From contig CAMPYH010000001.1 of NCBI GenBank assembly GCA_946998225.1, forward strand, positions 124,001 to 188,000: a stretch of DNA of 64,000 nt, written 5' to 3'. The notes under the pieces were generated by a model. That model had not been told where the DNA came from and ran no database searches. It worked only from the letters and a program-made list of their open reading frames with translations. Each line of letters opens with the position of its first letter. Positions within the stretch are counted from its first letter, which is position 1. Below, one piece after another: positions 15,336 through 23,782 of this stretch. Position numbers and translations under genes: made by a program. The stretch is from an uncultured Clostridiaceae bacterium. Its GTDB lineage: Bacteria > Bacillota > Clostridia > TANB77 > CAG-508.

Positions 15336-15617
15336 ATGAATAAAGAAATATTTGAAAAATTAGGAAAAGAAATAACAGAAGAAGAAATAGAAGAATTAAA
15401 AGATTATTATAATGTAGAAACTGACGAAGAAATGATAGAAAAAATAGATGCATTTAATATCACAATAAATAATGTAAAAATAAATGGTAAAACATATGAA
15501 GTAATAGCTGGTGATGCGTGGACAAATGAAAATCTAGATGGACCATTTTATGCAATATATTTAAGAAGTGAAAGCAGATGGGCTACAGATGAAGAAGAAA
15601 AAGAAGCTGAATTTTAA
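15336..15617 (+). CDS. Hypothetical acidic phage protein
   Basis: 93 residues, ribosome site AGAGGTGTAAT. A TATAAT at 15298-15303 upstream suggests its own promoter, although no good -35 is seen; the leader resembles that of the gene at 14536. C-terminal residues 45-93 form a beta-rich motif (NGKTYEVIAGDAWTNENLDG, then YAIYLRSESRWA). Not recognised. Confidence 0.55.
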   Translation: MNKEIFEKLGKEITEEEIEELKDYYNVETDEEMIEKIDAFNITINNVKINGKTYEVIAGDAWTNENLDGPFYAIYLRSESRWATDEEEKEAEF

Positions 15618-15631
15618 CAAATAAAATAAAA

Positions 15632-15685
15632 TTGGCAGTAAATTGTCAAAAATTGGCAGTATTTGATATAAAAGTGTGTTATAAT
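15632..15685 (+). promoter_or_regulatory. Candidate late promoter with helically phased direct repeats
   Basis: Four hexamers of TTGgCA type are spaced 10-11 bp apart: TTGGCA 15632-15637, TTGTCA 15643-15648, TTGGCA 15653-15658, TTGATA 15663-15668. They are followed 11 bp later by TATAAT at 15680-15685. No hexamer is at the 16-18-bp distance of a normal -35, so the array is better read as stacked activator sites upstream of a -10-only promoter. It sits at the junction between early and late genes. Confidence 0.65.
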
Positions 15686-15692
15686 GTGTATA

Positions 15693-15760
15693 GGTAGTAG
15701 TATGTACGAGTACTCTACCGCATAATACACCGATAAAGAGAGCGAAGGCTCTCTTTTTTT
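15693..15760 (+). ncRNA. Short structured leader ending in a terminator (antitermination or small RNA candidate)
   Basis: A transcript from the TATAAT at 15680 would begin near 15692 and at once form a hairpin: GGTAG (15693-15697), one bulged T, AGTA, loop, TACT and CTACC (to 15719), i.e. 9 bp. After 16 unpaired bases comes a strong terminator, AAGAGAGC / GCTCTCTT with loop GAAG (15736-15755) and T tract to 15760. The late genes start at 15779, so late transcription from this promoter must read through; otherwise a roughly 70-nt RNA is released. Confidence 0.55.
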
Positions 15761-15778
15761 ATAGAAATGGAGAATAAA

Positions 15779-15961
15779 ATGAATTCAATAGCTTATTTAT
15801 TTTTTATTAAATTAATTAATGCAATAATATGGTATACGATACTGACTGTGATTGGAGTGTTTACTCTGGTTATATTATGTATGTCAATTTACAAGGCGAT
15901 TAAGGAACGTGTAGAACGTGAAGAGATGAAGAAAAAAATAGAGGAAAAGCTGGAGGATTAA
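15779..15961 (+). CDS. Small single-pass membrane protein
   Basis: 60 residues from ATG 15779; an upstream in-frame ATG at 15767 contains the GGAG ribosome site. A hydrophobic segment at about residues 12-38 (YTILTVIGVFTLVILCMSIY) is followed by a charged coiled-coil tail (VEREEMKKKIEEKLED). First gene after the late leader. Function unknown. Confidence 0.6.
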   Translation: MNSIAYLFFIKLINAIIWYTILTVIGVFTLVILCMSIYKAIKERVEREEMKKKIEEKLED

Positions 15962-16300
15962 ATGAAAGAAATAAGATATATATTAGGAAAAGAGCAAGCT
16001 GACGGGAGCGAAATTTTTGTAAAAAATGCACCAGGTGAATCATTGGAGATAGCATTTAATTGTTTCGAGGCTATGGATTACAGGTCAATTTCTTATGCGA
16101 AAAAAACTAGAGAAGTGTTTCAAGAATTAGATGAATTTAATTTATATAAGTTAAATATTGAAGTTTTGAATATGGAACCTGAAAGAAAAAAAGAAACTGA
16201 AAATAATTCAGAAGAAATTAAAGATACAAATGAAGATACAAAAGAAATAGCAGAAGATAAAAAAACAAATGAAGCTGAAAAAGAAAACAAGGATAATTAA
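15962..16300 (+). CDS. Hypothetical late-region protein
   Basis: 112 residues, starting right after the previous stop (GGAGGATTAA as ribosome site). Residues 1-75 look globular (ILGKEQADGSEIFVKNAPGE, FEAMDYRSISYAKKTREVF); the rest is a Glu/Lys/Asn-rich disordered tail. Not recognised. Its stop overlaps the ParB start by one base. Confidence 0.55.
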   Translation: MKEIRYILGKEQADGSEIFVKNAPGESLEIAFNCFEAMDYRSISYAKKTREVFQELDEFNLYKLNIEVLNMEPERKKETENNSEEIKDTNEDTKEIAEDKKTNEAEKENKDN

Positions 16301-17034
16301 TGGAAATTAAATATATAAATATAAATGAATTAAGACCATATGCGAAAAATCCAAGGCTAAATGATGAAGCGGTTAAGTATGTAAAAAATTCTATCAAAGA
16401 ATTTGGATTTAAAAATCCTATTTTAATTGATAAAGATAACACTATCATTGCTGGACATACTCGATTAAAGGCGGCGAAAGAGTTGAAGCTTGAAAAAGTA
16501 CCAACAATCAAGGTGGACGATTTAACTGAAGAACAAGTTAAGGCGTTTAGAATTGCTGACAATAAAGTTTCTGAAATTGCAGACTGGGACGAGCTATTAT
16601 TAGATGAAGAACTAAAAGAAATATTAGAAATAGATATGAGTGATTTTGGATTTACAGCAGAAGATATACTAGACGAACCTGAAGAAAATTTATATACAAC
16701 CAAGGTAGATATTCCACAATATGATATTCAAGGCATTAAATATGAAACAAATGAATTAGTAGAAACAGATAAAGCAGAAGAGCTTATAGCTGAAATAGAA
16801 AGCTCTGGAGTTTCTGAAGAAGAGAAAGATTTTTTAAAAAAAGCAACAGCAAGACACTTAAGATTTAACTACAGCAAAATAGCTGAGTATTATGCGAATG
16901 CGTCAAAAGAAATGCAGGAATTAATGGAGAAAAATGCACTTGTATTGGTAGATATAGATAACGCAATTAGGCATGGATATGTAGAACTAGAAAACAAAAC
17001 AAGGGAGCTATTGGAGGCAGAAGTTGAACTATAA
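16300..17034 (+). CDS. ParB/Srx-fold protein with conserved C-terminal domain
   Basis: 244 residues. The N-terminal ParB-like nuclease fold (1-95): INELRPYAKNPRLNDEAV, ILIDKDNTIIAGHTRLKAAK, and the RIADNKVSE motif. Such domains are commonly fused or linked to phage DNA-modification enzymes. The C-terminal half (about 130-244: EEEKDFLKKATARHLRFNYS, AEYYANASKEMQELMEKNAL, VDIDNAIRHGYVEL) recurs beside TET-associated glycosyltransferases in Firmicute phages as I recall. The downstream glycosyltransferase gene overlaps it by 11 bp, so the two are probably translated together. No methyltransferase motif is present. Confidence 0.8.
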   Translation: MEIKYININELRPYAKNPRLNDEAVKYVKNSIKEFGFKNPILIDKDNTIIAGHTRLKAAKELKLEKVPTIKVDDLTEEQVKAFRIADNKVSEIADWDELLLDEELKEILEIDMSDFGFTAEDILDEPEENLYTTKVDIPQYDIQGIKYETNELVETDKAEELIAEIESSGVSEEEKDFLKKATARHLRFNYSKIAEYYANASKEMQELMEKNALVLVDIDNAIRHGYVELENKTRELLEAEVEL

Positions 17035-17881
17035 AGACGATTTTGCGGTATTTATATTGTCACATGGTAGAGCAGACAACTTAATTACTTTAGATGCTTT
17101 AAACAAACAAAATTACACTGGAAAAATATATATAATAATAGACGATACAGATAAACAAATTGATGAATATAAAAAAATAGAAAATGAAAGAATAAAAGTT
17201 ATTGTTTTTGATAAAGAAAAGGCGGCAGAAAAAACTGACACTATAGATAATTTTAAAAAAATGAATATAGTTGTATATGCAAGAAACAAAACGTGGGATA
17301 TAGCTGAAGAATTAGGACTAAAATATTTCTTAGTATTAGATGATGACTATGTAGAGTTTAACTGCAGATACAATAAAGATGATAAATTAAAATCATATCA
17401 TATAAAAAATCTAGATGAAGTTTTTATATATATGCTAGATTTCTTAATTAAAACAAATGCAGACGTGGTAGCATTGGCACAGAGTGGCGACTTTATAGGT
17501 GGTAAAGATGGAACACAGATAAAAAAAAGAATTTTACGAAAAGCGATGAACAGTTTTTTTTGTAGAACTGATAGACGATTAGAATTCAAAGGCAGTACAA
17601 ATGAAGATGTTACGATGTATGTACTTGAAGGCAGCAGAGGCAAATTAATAATGACGTATACAGGTATAAGCTTAACACAGCAGTTAACACAGCAAAACAA
17701 GGGGGGGCTTACTGATATATATCTAGAGCAAGGAACTTACGTAAAGAGTTTTTATACTGTTATAGCTAGTCCGTCAAATGTAAAAGTTAGAAGCATGGGC
17801 TGGAAAAATAAAAGGCTACACCATAACGTGATGTGGGACTATGTAGCACCAAAAATCATAAATGAAAGATATAAAAAATGA
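17024..17881 (+). CDS. TET-associated-type phage glycosyltransferase
   Basis: 285 residues with a TTG start at 17024, supported by GGAGG 6 bases upstream. A GT-A-like fold: VFILSHGRADNLITLDALNK, IYIIIDDTDKQIDEYKK, then the metal-binding LVLDDDYVEF (around residue 105-115) and a conserved middle (VVALAQSGDFIGGKDGTQI). The pattern matches the glycosyltransferases described next to TET/JBP dioxygenases and ParB genes in phages, predicted to glycosylate hydroxylated pyrimidines in DNA. No dioxygenase or hydroxymethylase gene is seen in this prophage, so the acceptor is unknown. The predicted modification would be made around packaging. Confidence 0.72.
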   Translation: MNYKDDFAVFILSHGRADNLITLDALNKQNYTGKIYIIIDDTDKQIDEYKKIENERIKVIVFDKEKAAEKTDTIDNFKKMNIVVYARNKTWDIAEELGLKYFLVLDDDYVEFNCRYNKDDKLKSYHIKNLDEVFIYMLDFLIKTNADVVALAQSGDFIGGKDGTQIKKRILRKAMNSFFCRTDRRLEFKGSTNEDVTMYVLEGSRGKLIMTYTGISLTQQLTQQNKGGLTDIYLEQGTYVKSFYTVIASPSNVKVRSMGWKNKRLHHNVMWDYVAPKIINERYKK

Positions 17882-18282
17882 GCGAAAAAAAGAATAAAAA
17901 ATATGAAAATTTAAAGCCGAATAAGACATTAAGCAGAGATGAAGCAAAGAAGCTAGGACGTAAAGGCGGCATTGCATCTGGAAAATCTAGAAGAAAGAAA
18001 AAAGCTTTTAAAGAGATGTTTAACAGCATTTTAGAGTTAGATGTAAAGGATAAAAAATTATTAAAATACATTGAAGATTTAGGCGTAAATGAAGAAATAA
18101 CAAATAAAACTTTATTAGCGGTTACGACTTTTAAAAAGGCTGTTAAAGGTGATATGCGAGCATTTGAAATAATAAGGGATACTGTGGGGGAAAAGCCTAA
18201 GGATTCAATTCGGTTAACTGATGATAGAGAAAATAGTAAATTAGATAAAATTTTAGATCAATTAGAGGAAAAAGATGAGTAA
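17878..18282 (+). CDS. Putative terminase small subunit / KGG-type packaging protein
   Basis: 134 residues; start overlaps the previous stop by 4 bp (ATGA). The N-terminal motif DEAKKLGRKGGIASGKSRRK is a basic 'KGG' DNA-contact element seen in a group of phage proteins next to large terminases; the remainder is helical (LLAVTTFKKAVKGDMRAFEI). By position it is the best TerS candidate, recognising the phage pac/cos site. No classical TerS helix-turn-helix is obvious. Confidence 0.6.
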   Translation: MSEKKNKKYENLKPNKTLSRDEAKKLGRKGGIASGKSRRKKKAFKEMFNSILELDVKDKKLLKYIEDLGVNEEITNKTLLAVTTFKKAVKGDMRAFEIIRDTVGEKPKDSIRLTDDRENSKLDKILDQLEEKDE

Positions 18283-18931
18283 AAAAGGTGGAATTTGGGT
18301 GACATTACGCGACGGAAGGCGTATAATGATAAATAAGAAGAATAGCAAGGCGAGAAGTGGTGCAGGTGATAAACTAAAAAATAATGGCATCGAAAGAGTT
18401 AAAACTGGAAAAGAATATAAAAAGAAATTTCTAGAAGCTAAAAGCAATATGGCGAAAGAAAAGCCAGAAATTGCGTGGAGAGTTACAGACGATTACTCTG
18501 AAGAAGATTATGATAAAATGAAATTATTTTCTTCAAAAGGAGGCTCTGTATTTGCAGTAAAAAAAGATGGTGATATCGTAAGCGTATGCAAAAATCCAGG
18601 TGACAGTGTAAAAGGAAAAGAACTATTAGCAGAAGCGGTTAAACAAGGTGGCACTAAATTAGATACATACGATGGTAATTATGGATTTTATAGAAAATGT
18701 GGATTTGAACCTGTGAGCTGGGTTAAATTTGATGAAAAATATGCTCCGAGCGATTGGAAAAAAGGAAGAGATGATAAAGAAGATATATTATTTTTTAAAT
18801 ATACTGGAAACAAATCTAAAAACTATGAAAGTCTAGAAGATTTTAAAAAAAGGGTTCCTTGTGCGAAAGATTATGGAGAAGCTGAAGAGCAACGAAATAG
18901 AGAGGTTAAAAATGGAAATAAAAAAATATAA
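18275..18931 (+). CDS. GNAT-fold phage protein with N-terminal 'GGIWVTLRDGRRI' motif
   Basis: 218 residues. The N-terminal 20 residues carry a short beta motif (KGGIWVTLRDGRRIMI) found at the start of several phage head-associated proteins. The main part (about 60-190) reads as a GNAT-like fold: GGSVFAVKKDGDIVSVCKNP, GKELLAEAVKQGGTKLDTYD, NYGFYRKCGFEPVSWVKFDE. An acetyl-CoA loop is degenerate. Placed between TerS and TerL and close to ParB/glycosyltransferase genes. It might modify DNA bases (Mom of phage Mu is a GNAT relative), a protein or tRNA; none of these is shown by the sequence. Confidence 0.65.
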   Translation: MSKKGGIWVTLRDGRRIMINKKNSKARSGAGDKLKNNGIERVKTGKEYKKKFLEAKSNMAKEKPEIAWRVTDDYSEEDYDKMKLFSSKGGSVFAVKKDGDIVSVCKNPGDSVKGKELLAEAVKQGGTKLDTYDGNYGFYRKCGFEPVSWVKFDEKYAPSDWKKGRDDKEDILFFKYTGNKSKNYESLEDFKKRVPCAKDYGEAEEQRNREVKNGNKKI

Positions 18932-19097
18932 AGAAGCAGTTATAGAAGAAGCAAAAAAAATGATAAAAAACAAAGAAACGATGGAAAGATTAGAAAAATA
19001 TATAAAGTTAGAAGAGTTTGAAGAGGATATAGAAAATAATTATAGAGATGGTGCATCTATATCTGCTTGTGCATATAATATATATATGTGGATATAA
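18912..19097 (+). CDS. Small hypothetical phage protein
   Basis: 61 residues from ATG 18912 behind AGAGAGGTTAAAA; a GTG at 18861 is less likely. It overlaps the GNAT gene by 20 bp. Helical, charged, ending YRDGASISACAYNIYMWI. Not recognised. A terminator follows. Confidence 0.5.
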   Translation: MEIKKYKEAVIEEAKKMIKNKETMERLEKYIKLEEFEEDIENNYRDGASISACAYNIYMWI

Positions 19098-19114
19098 AAT
19101 ATACAAAAACTAAT

Positions 19115-19139
19115 TAAGCAAGCTAAAGGCTTGTTTTTT
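19115..19139 (+). terminator. Rho-independent terminator upstream of terminase genes
   Basis: Stem AAGCAAGC / GCTTGTTT with a TAAAG loop and a run of seven T. Lies between the small ORF at 18912 and the packaging genes, so transcription into terL must pass it. Confidence 0.75.
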
Positions 19140-19151
19140 TATGGAGGAAAT

Positions 19152-19328
19152 ATGGAAGAAAAAGAAGAGTATCCAACATTTGATGAAATATTAGAAGATG
19201 CTGAATATAGGCATGAATTTAATAAAAAAGTAAAAGAAGCGATAGAAATAGAAAAAATGAAATGGAACAAAGAAAAAGAAGAAGATTTAGACATTAAAAA
19301 AATGAAAGAAGTAATGGACTTGAATTAA
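19152..19328 (+). CDS. Small acidic protein upstream of TerL
   Basis: 58 residues from ATG 19152 (ATGGAGGAAAT carries the ribosome site; an upstream TTTATG start is rejected). Glu/Lys-rich helix (YPTFDEILEDAEYRHEFNKK). Its stop overlaps the terL start by one base, implying coupling. Function unknown. Confidence 0.55.
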   Translation: MEEKEEYPTFDEILEDAEYRHEFNKKVKEAIEIEKMKWNKEKEEDLDIKKMKEVMDLN

Positions 19329-20662
19329 TGGATTTAATACTAAGTAAGAAGTATAAAAGATTTATTAAATACAATGCATCTGTTGAATTTCTAGAAGGTA
19401 CTACGTTTGCAGGAAAAACTACTGTAGGCGTTTTAAAATTTATGTTAAAGGTAGCAAAATCAAAAAAGAAACTACATATATTAAGTGGATTAGACCTAGG
19501 TACTATTGAGAAGAATATCATAAATAAAGATTTAGGAATAGTAGATATATTTGGTGAATTGGTTGAATACAATCCTAAAGGTAAAGGACAGCATTCGTTA
19601 CCACATATAATACTAAAAACAAAAGAAGAAAAGATAATATATATATTAGGATATGATAACAAAGCAAGGTGGAAAAAGGCACTAGGCGGACAATATGGTT
19701 GCTTGTATATAGATGAGATAAACACAGCCGACATGGACTATGTACGAGAAGCTTCTATGAGATGTGATTATATGATGGCAACACTTAATCCAGATGATCC
19801 TAATTTACCAGTATACAAAGAATATATAAATCACAGTAGACCACTTGAAGAATATAAAGATGATGCACCAAGAGAGATACTTAATATGCTAGATGAGCCT
19901 AAAAAAGAGGGTTGGACGTGGTGGTATTTTTCTTTTGATGACAATGAAGCTTTAAATGAAGAAAAGAAAAAGCAATTAATAGCAAACGTGCCAATAGGCT
20001 CTAAAATATATAAGAATAAAATACTTGGGCTTCGTGGAAAAGCAACGGGACTAGTGTTTAATAATTTTGATGAAAAGAAACATGTAATAACTAAAGAAGA
20101 AGCAAAGAAATATAAATTTAAACAATTTATAGCTGGGCTTGATACGGCATATTCTACAAAATCACCTGATACAATTGCAATGGTGTTTATTGGAATTACT
20201 GAAGACGGCATAATGATTCAGCTAGACGAGAAGGTGTATAACAATAGAGATTTAAATATAGAGCTTGCACCGAGTGATACTGTTAAGAACTTTTTAGACT
20301 TTCTGGAAAGAAACAGAGAAGAATGGGGGCTTGCTAGAAATGTATTTATAGACTCAGCAGACCAAGCAACTATAACTGAACTAAAGAAAAATAAAAGAAA
20401 TAATCCAAATCTGTATGTATTCAATAATGCATATAAGAAAGTAAAAATAATAGATAGAATAAACTTAGAAATGAATTGGTTACACACTAATTCATTTTTT
20501 ATTGTGGATACATGCAAAGAAAGTATAAGAGAGATGAATTTATACAGCTGGAAAGAAGACAAAGATAACGAGCCTGAGGATAGAAACGATCATACAATCA
20601 ATGCTAGACAATATGCTTGGATACCTTATAGAAATATAATCGGAATTAAAAAGGAAGGATAA
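19328..20662 (+). CDS. terL: Phage terminase large subunit
   Basis: ATPase-nuclease motor that packages and cuts phage DNA. 444 residues, normal for the Terminase_3/PBSX-type group. ATPase: a Walker A-like loop EGTTFAGKTTVGVL near residue 25, Walker B YGCLYIDEINTAD near 135. RNase H-like nuclease: first Asp in FIAGLDTAYSTKSPDT (about 275), followed by MVFIGITEDG and the acidic VFIDSADQAT. The C-terminal Asp is in EDRNDHTINARQYAW. It overlaps the gene before by one base and the portal gene follows after 1 bp. Confidence 0.93.
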   Translation: MDLILSKKYKRFIKYNASVEFLEGTTFAGKTTVGVLKFMLKVAKSKKKLHILSGLDLGTIEKNIINKDLGIVDIFGELVEYNPKGKGQHSLPHIILKTKEEKIIYILGYDNKARWKKALGGQYGCLYIDEINTADMDYVREASMRCDYMMATLNPDDPNLPVYKEYINHSRPLEEYKDDAPREILNMLDEPKKEGWTWWYFSFDDNEALNEEKKKQLIANVPIGSKIYKNKILGLRGKATGLVFNNFDEKKHVITKEEAKKYKFKQFIAGLDTAYSTKSPDTIAMVFIGITEDGIMIQLDEKVYNNRDLNIELAPSDTVKNFLDFLERNREEWGLARNVFIDSADQATITELKKNKRNNPNLYVFNNAYKKVKIIDRINLEMNWLHTNSFFIVDTCKESIREMNLYSWKEDKDNEPEDRNDHTINARQYAWIPYRNIIGIKKEG

Positions 20663-20663
20663 A

Positions 20664-22166
20664 ATGAATTGGTTTAAAAAAATGTTAAGAAACTTTTTAG
20701 AAATAGATGAAAATAATGGAATAGATAATATTAAAATAGAAGCACAGGCTGGACACGATACAGAAACTTTTATTAATAAAATCTGGTACAGAGGTAGTGG
20801 ATATGAGCTTGAGCAATTATATAATCAAGTATCAGACATAAGTGGCAATATTAAATTCTGGGGGAATAAAAACGCAAGAATAAGAAAGATACACACAGGA
20901 CTACCTGCAATGATTATAGATACTTTAGCTGATATTGTAGTAGATAATTTAAACACAATTAAAGTTGAAAGAAGACAAGAAGAGTGGAATAAAATAGCTG
21001 AAGAAAACAACTTTAAAGAAGTAGTTAAAAAAGCAGTGATCGAAGTACTATGGGGAGGAGATGGAGCTTTTAAGGTGTCTTTCGATGCCAATTTAAGTGA
21101 TGAGCCTATTATAGAATTCTATCCAGCTGATAGAGTTGAATACAATGTCGACCGTGGACGCATAAAAGAAATAATATTTAAAACTAAAAAGATAATAAAT
21201 AACGATGTATATACTTTAAACGAAATATATTCTAAAGAAAAAATTTATTTTAGATTATTTGATAAAGATGGAAAAGAAGTAAATTTAGATATATTAGAAG
21301 ATGGAGAAAGATATAAAGAAGTAATTAATAAAGGCAACTTTATTATGGCGAGAAGATTTATGCTACGCCCTAGCTACAAATATGAGGGCAGAGGAAAATC
21401 TGTTTTATCTGGAAAACTAGATAACTTTGACGCATTTGACGAAGTATGGAGTCAGTGGATGCTTGCTATTAGAAAAGGACAAATAAAAACATATATTCCT
21501 GAAAACTTACTTCCAAGAGATGGATCAACAGGCGCTATATTAAGAGGCAACGATTTTGAAAATGATTTTATATCACTTGAAACAGACTTATCCGAAGGGC
21601 ATGATAACAAAGTACAAACTACACAAGGTAATATACAATATGATGCATTTATTAATACATATATTACTGCTTTAGATCAATGTTTAACTGGCTTAATTAG
21701 TCCATCTACGCTAGGAATTGATACAAAGAAACTAGATAATGCAGAAGCTCAGAGAGAAAAAGAAAAAACTACTTTATATAAAGTTAACCAAATAACAGAT
21801 GTATTAAAAGATGTAATAGCAGACGTAGTAGATATTACCTTTAAAGTTAAAGATAGTGTGTACGGCGGTACAGTTGAAGATACAAATACACAAGTTATAT
21901 TTACATCATATGCTAATCCATCATTTGAAGCACAAGTAGAAACTATAGGAAAAGCTAACACTTCACAAATAATGAGCGTGGAGACACAAGTTGAGCAACT
22001 ATGGGGCGACGATAAAGATATTGATTGGAAAAAAGAAGAGACTGCAAGAATTAAAAAAGAGCGTGGCTTAGATGATATGCTAGCTCCAGCGATTAATAAA
22101 GATAATATTAATTTAAAAGAAGAAGAATTAAGACAAATAGAAAAAGAGCATTCTAAAGGTGAATAA
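20664..22166 (+). CDS. Phage portal protein (SPP1 Gp6-like)
   Basis: 500 residues, the usual size. Forms the dodecameric portal at the capsid vertex for DNA entry and exit. Portal-like features: an N-terminal helical segment (WFKKMLRNFLEIDE), the stem region with FNDEVWSQWML-type helices (DAFDEVWSQWMLAIRKGQIK), SPSTLGIDTKKLDNAEAQRE and a helical C-terminal crown. The ribosome site AAAAGGAAGG overlaps terL's end; its last base is shared with the MuF gene start. Confidence 0.9.
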   Translation: MNWFKKMLRNFLEIDENNGIDNIKIEAQAGHDTETFINKIWYRGSGYELEQLYNQVSDISGNIKFWGNKNARIRKIHTGLPAMIIDTLADIVVDNLNTIKVERRQEEWNKIAEENNFKEVVKKAVIEVLWGGDGAFKVSFDANLSDEPIIEFYPADRVEYNVDRGRIKEIIFKTKKIINNDVYTLNEIYSKEKIYFRLFDKDGKEVNLDILEDGERYKEVINKGNFIMARRFMLRPSYKYEGRGKSVLSGKLDNFDAFDEVWSQWMLAIRKGQIKTYIPENLLPRDGSTGAILRGNDFENDFISLETDLSEGHDNKVQTTQGNIQYDAFINTYITALDQCLTGLISPSTLGIDTKKLDNAEAQREKEKTTLYKVNQITDVLKDVIADVVDITFKVKDSVYGGTVEDTNTQVIFTSYANPSFEAQVETIGKANTSQIMSVETQVEQLWGDDKDIDWKKEETARIKKERGLDDMLAPAINKDNINLKEEELRQIEKEHSKGE

Positions 22167-23782
22167 TGAACGAATATGATATTGCAAAAATGTATCAAGA
22201 GATGGAATTAGAATTAATTTCTAGCTTAAAAAGAAATCTGAAAAGACACCTAAAAGAAGAAAAAAATATAGGCGTAGACTATCCAGCGTGGCAAGCTTTA
22301 AAATTAAAAGAGCTACAAAGAGTTAAAGAAGAAAATTTAGAAATCATCAAAAAGCATACATCTACTATTCCAAGAGATGTAAGTAGGATTATTAATAGAG
22401 AGTATAAGCAAGGTAGGATATCAGCACAAAAGCTATTTGCTAAAACAAAAGAAGGACATGGAGACAAAATGAACCAGTCCTTTTTTTATATCGACAATCA
22501 AAAAGTAAATATGCTTATTGATGAGATAAATGGAACTGTAAGAGATGCAGATAGTGCAATGTTTCGTATGATGAACGACAAATATAGAAGTACTATTTTA
22601 AAAGCTAATTTTTTTCTTGAAAATGGAGCGACTACAATAGACGGTGCTGTTGATATGGCACTGAGAGATTTCATTAAGTCTGGGATAAATTGCATTCAAT
22701 ATGCAGACGGCAGAAGAGTAAATATTGCAGATTACACAAGGATGGCGGTAAGGACAGCAAGCCAAAGGGCTACGCTTTATGCAGAGGGAGATTTTAGGAA
22801 AGAAAGAGGCAAAAGTCTTGTAATGGTTACAAAGCACAATACAGCTTGTAAAATGTGTCAGCCTTGGGAAAATAAAGTGCTAATAGATGATGTGTATAGT
22901 GGAGGTATACCAGACGGAAAGCATAAACTTGTATCACAAGCGATGAAAGCGGGATTGATGCATCCAAACTGTAGACATGGACTACCCACTTATTATCCAG
23001 AGCTTGACGATGTCTATGATGATATTGCGAGAGAGAAGAGCTTACAAGAAGAAGAGGAAAGCTTAAGAGATGCAATAAGTCAGTATAGACAAAGAGAGAG
23101 ACGTTTTGCATTGTGGAATAATCCAGATATAATGTATTTTATAGATGATGGTAAAAAAAGAGATTCTAATTTAAGTTTAGTAGATGAAATAGATAAAATA
23201 TTAAAGGAAAGTAAAGAACAAGAAGAAAAGTACAAGCCATTAGAGGGTGATTTATTAGAAAAATATCAAAAGCAAAGTAAAGAATTATTTAATGAAATCA
23301 GAAAAAATAAAGAAATTGAAGAAGCAATAAATAGCTATATAGGTGATGGTTTTGCAGATATAAATGAAATGCTTAAAAGCGAAGAATTAGAAGATAATGC
23401 AACATTAAATGCAATTTCAGAAAATATAGATAAATTAATGGATAAATTTAAATTAGATGACGATATAGTTTTATATAGAGGCACAGAAAAAAAGCATTAT
23501 ATAAATAGACCAATTGGATCAGATTTTAGAGAAAAAGTTTATTATTCTACTTCATATAAAAAAGAAATCGCCAAATATTTTGCAAATGCAGGACAAGATA
23601 TGACTGGTGATGATGGAATGCTACTAGAAATAAGAGTACCAAAAAATACAAAATGTATATACATCGGAGAAAATAACAAAATTCATGACGAAGGCGAAAT
23701 ATTGCTTTCTAAAAATTTAAAGTATATAGTGATAGATAGAAAGAATGATAATTATATGCTATTAGAGGTAATAAATGAGTAG
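22166..23782 (+). CDS. MuF-type minor head protein fused to a C-terminal ADP-ribosyltransferase toxin domain
   Basis: 538 residues. Residues 1-290 are a phage Mu F-like minor head domain: long helices, then MVTKHNTACKMCQPWENKVL and LMHPNCRHGLPTYYPEL, the usual metal-binding end. Residues 300-425 are a helical linker. Residues about 430-538 form an ADP-ribosyltransferase of the R-S-E class: R438 in VLYRGTEK, S461-T-S463 in VYYSTSYKKEIAKYF, and E509-x-E511 in HDEGEILL. MuF proteins ride in the virion, and C-terminal toxin domains on them are known as phage polymorphic toxins. The likely function is ADP-ribosylation of a bacterial target after injection or in lysogens. It overlaps the 94-residue partner gene by 8 bp. 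Confidence 0.88.
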   Translation: MNEYDIAKMYQEMELELISSLKRNLKRHLKEEKNIGVDYPAWQALKLKELQRVKEENLEIIKKHTSTIPRDVSRIINREYKQGRISAQKLFAKTKEGHGDKMNQSFFYIDNQKVNMLIDEINGTVRDADSAMFRMMNDKYRSTILKANFFLENGATTIDGAVDMALRDFIKSGINCIQYADGRRVNIADYTRMAVRTASQRATLYAEGDFRKERGKSLVMVTKHNTACKMCQPWENKVLIDDVYSGGIPDGKHKLVSQAMKAGLMHPNCRHGLPTYYPELDDVYDDIAREKSLQEEEESLRDAISQYRQRERRFALWNNPDIMYFIDDGKKRDSNLSLVDEIDKILKESKEQEEKYKPLEGDLLEKYQKQSKELFNEIRKNKEIEEAINSYIGDGFADINEMLKSEELEDNATLNAISENIDKLMDKFKLDDDIVLYRGTEKKHYINRPIGSDFREKVYYSTSYKKEIAKYFANAGQDMTGDDGMLLEIRVPKNTKCIYIGENNKIHDEGEILLSKNLKYIVIDRKNDNYMLLEVINE

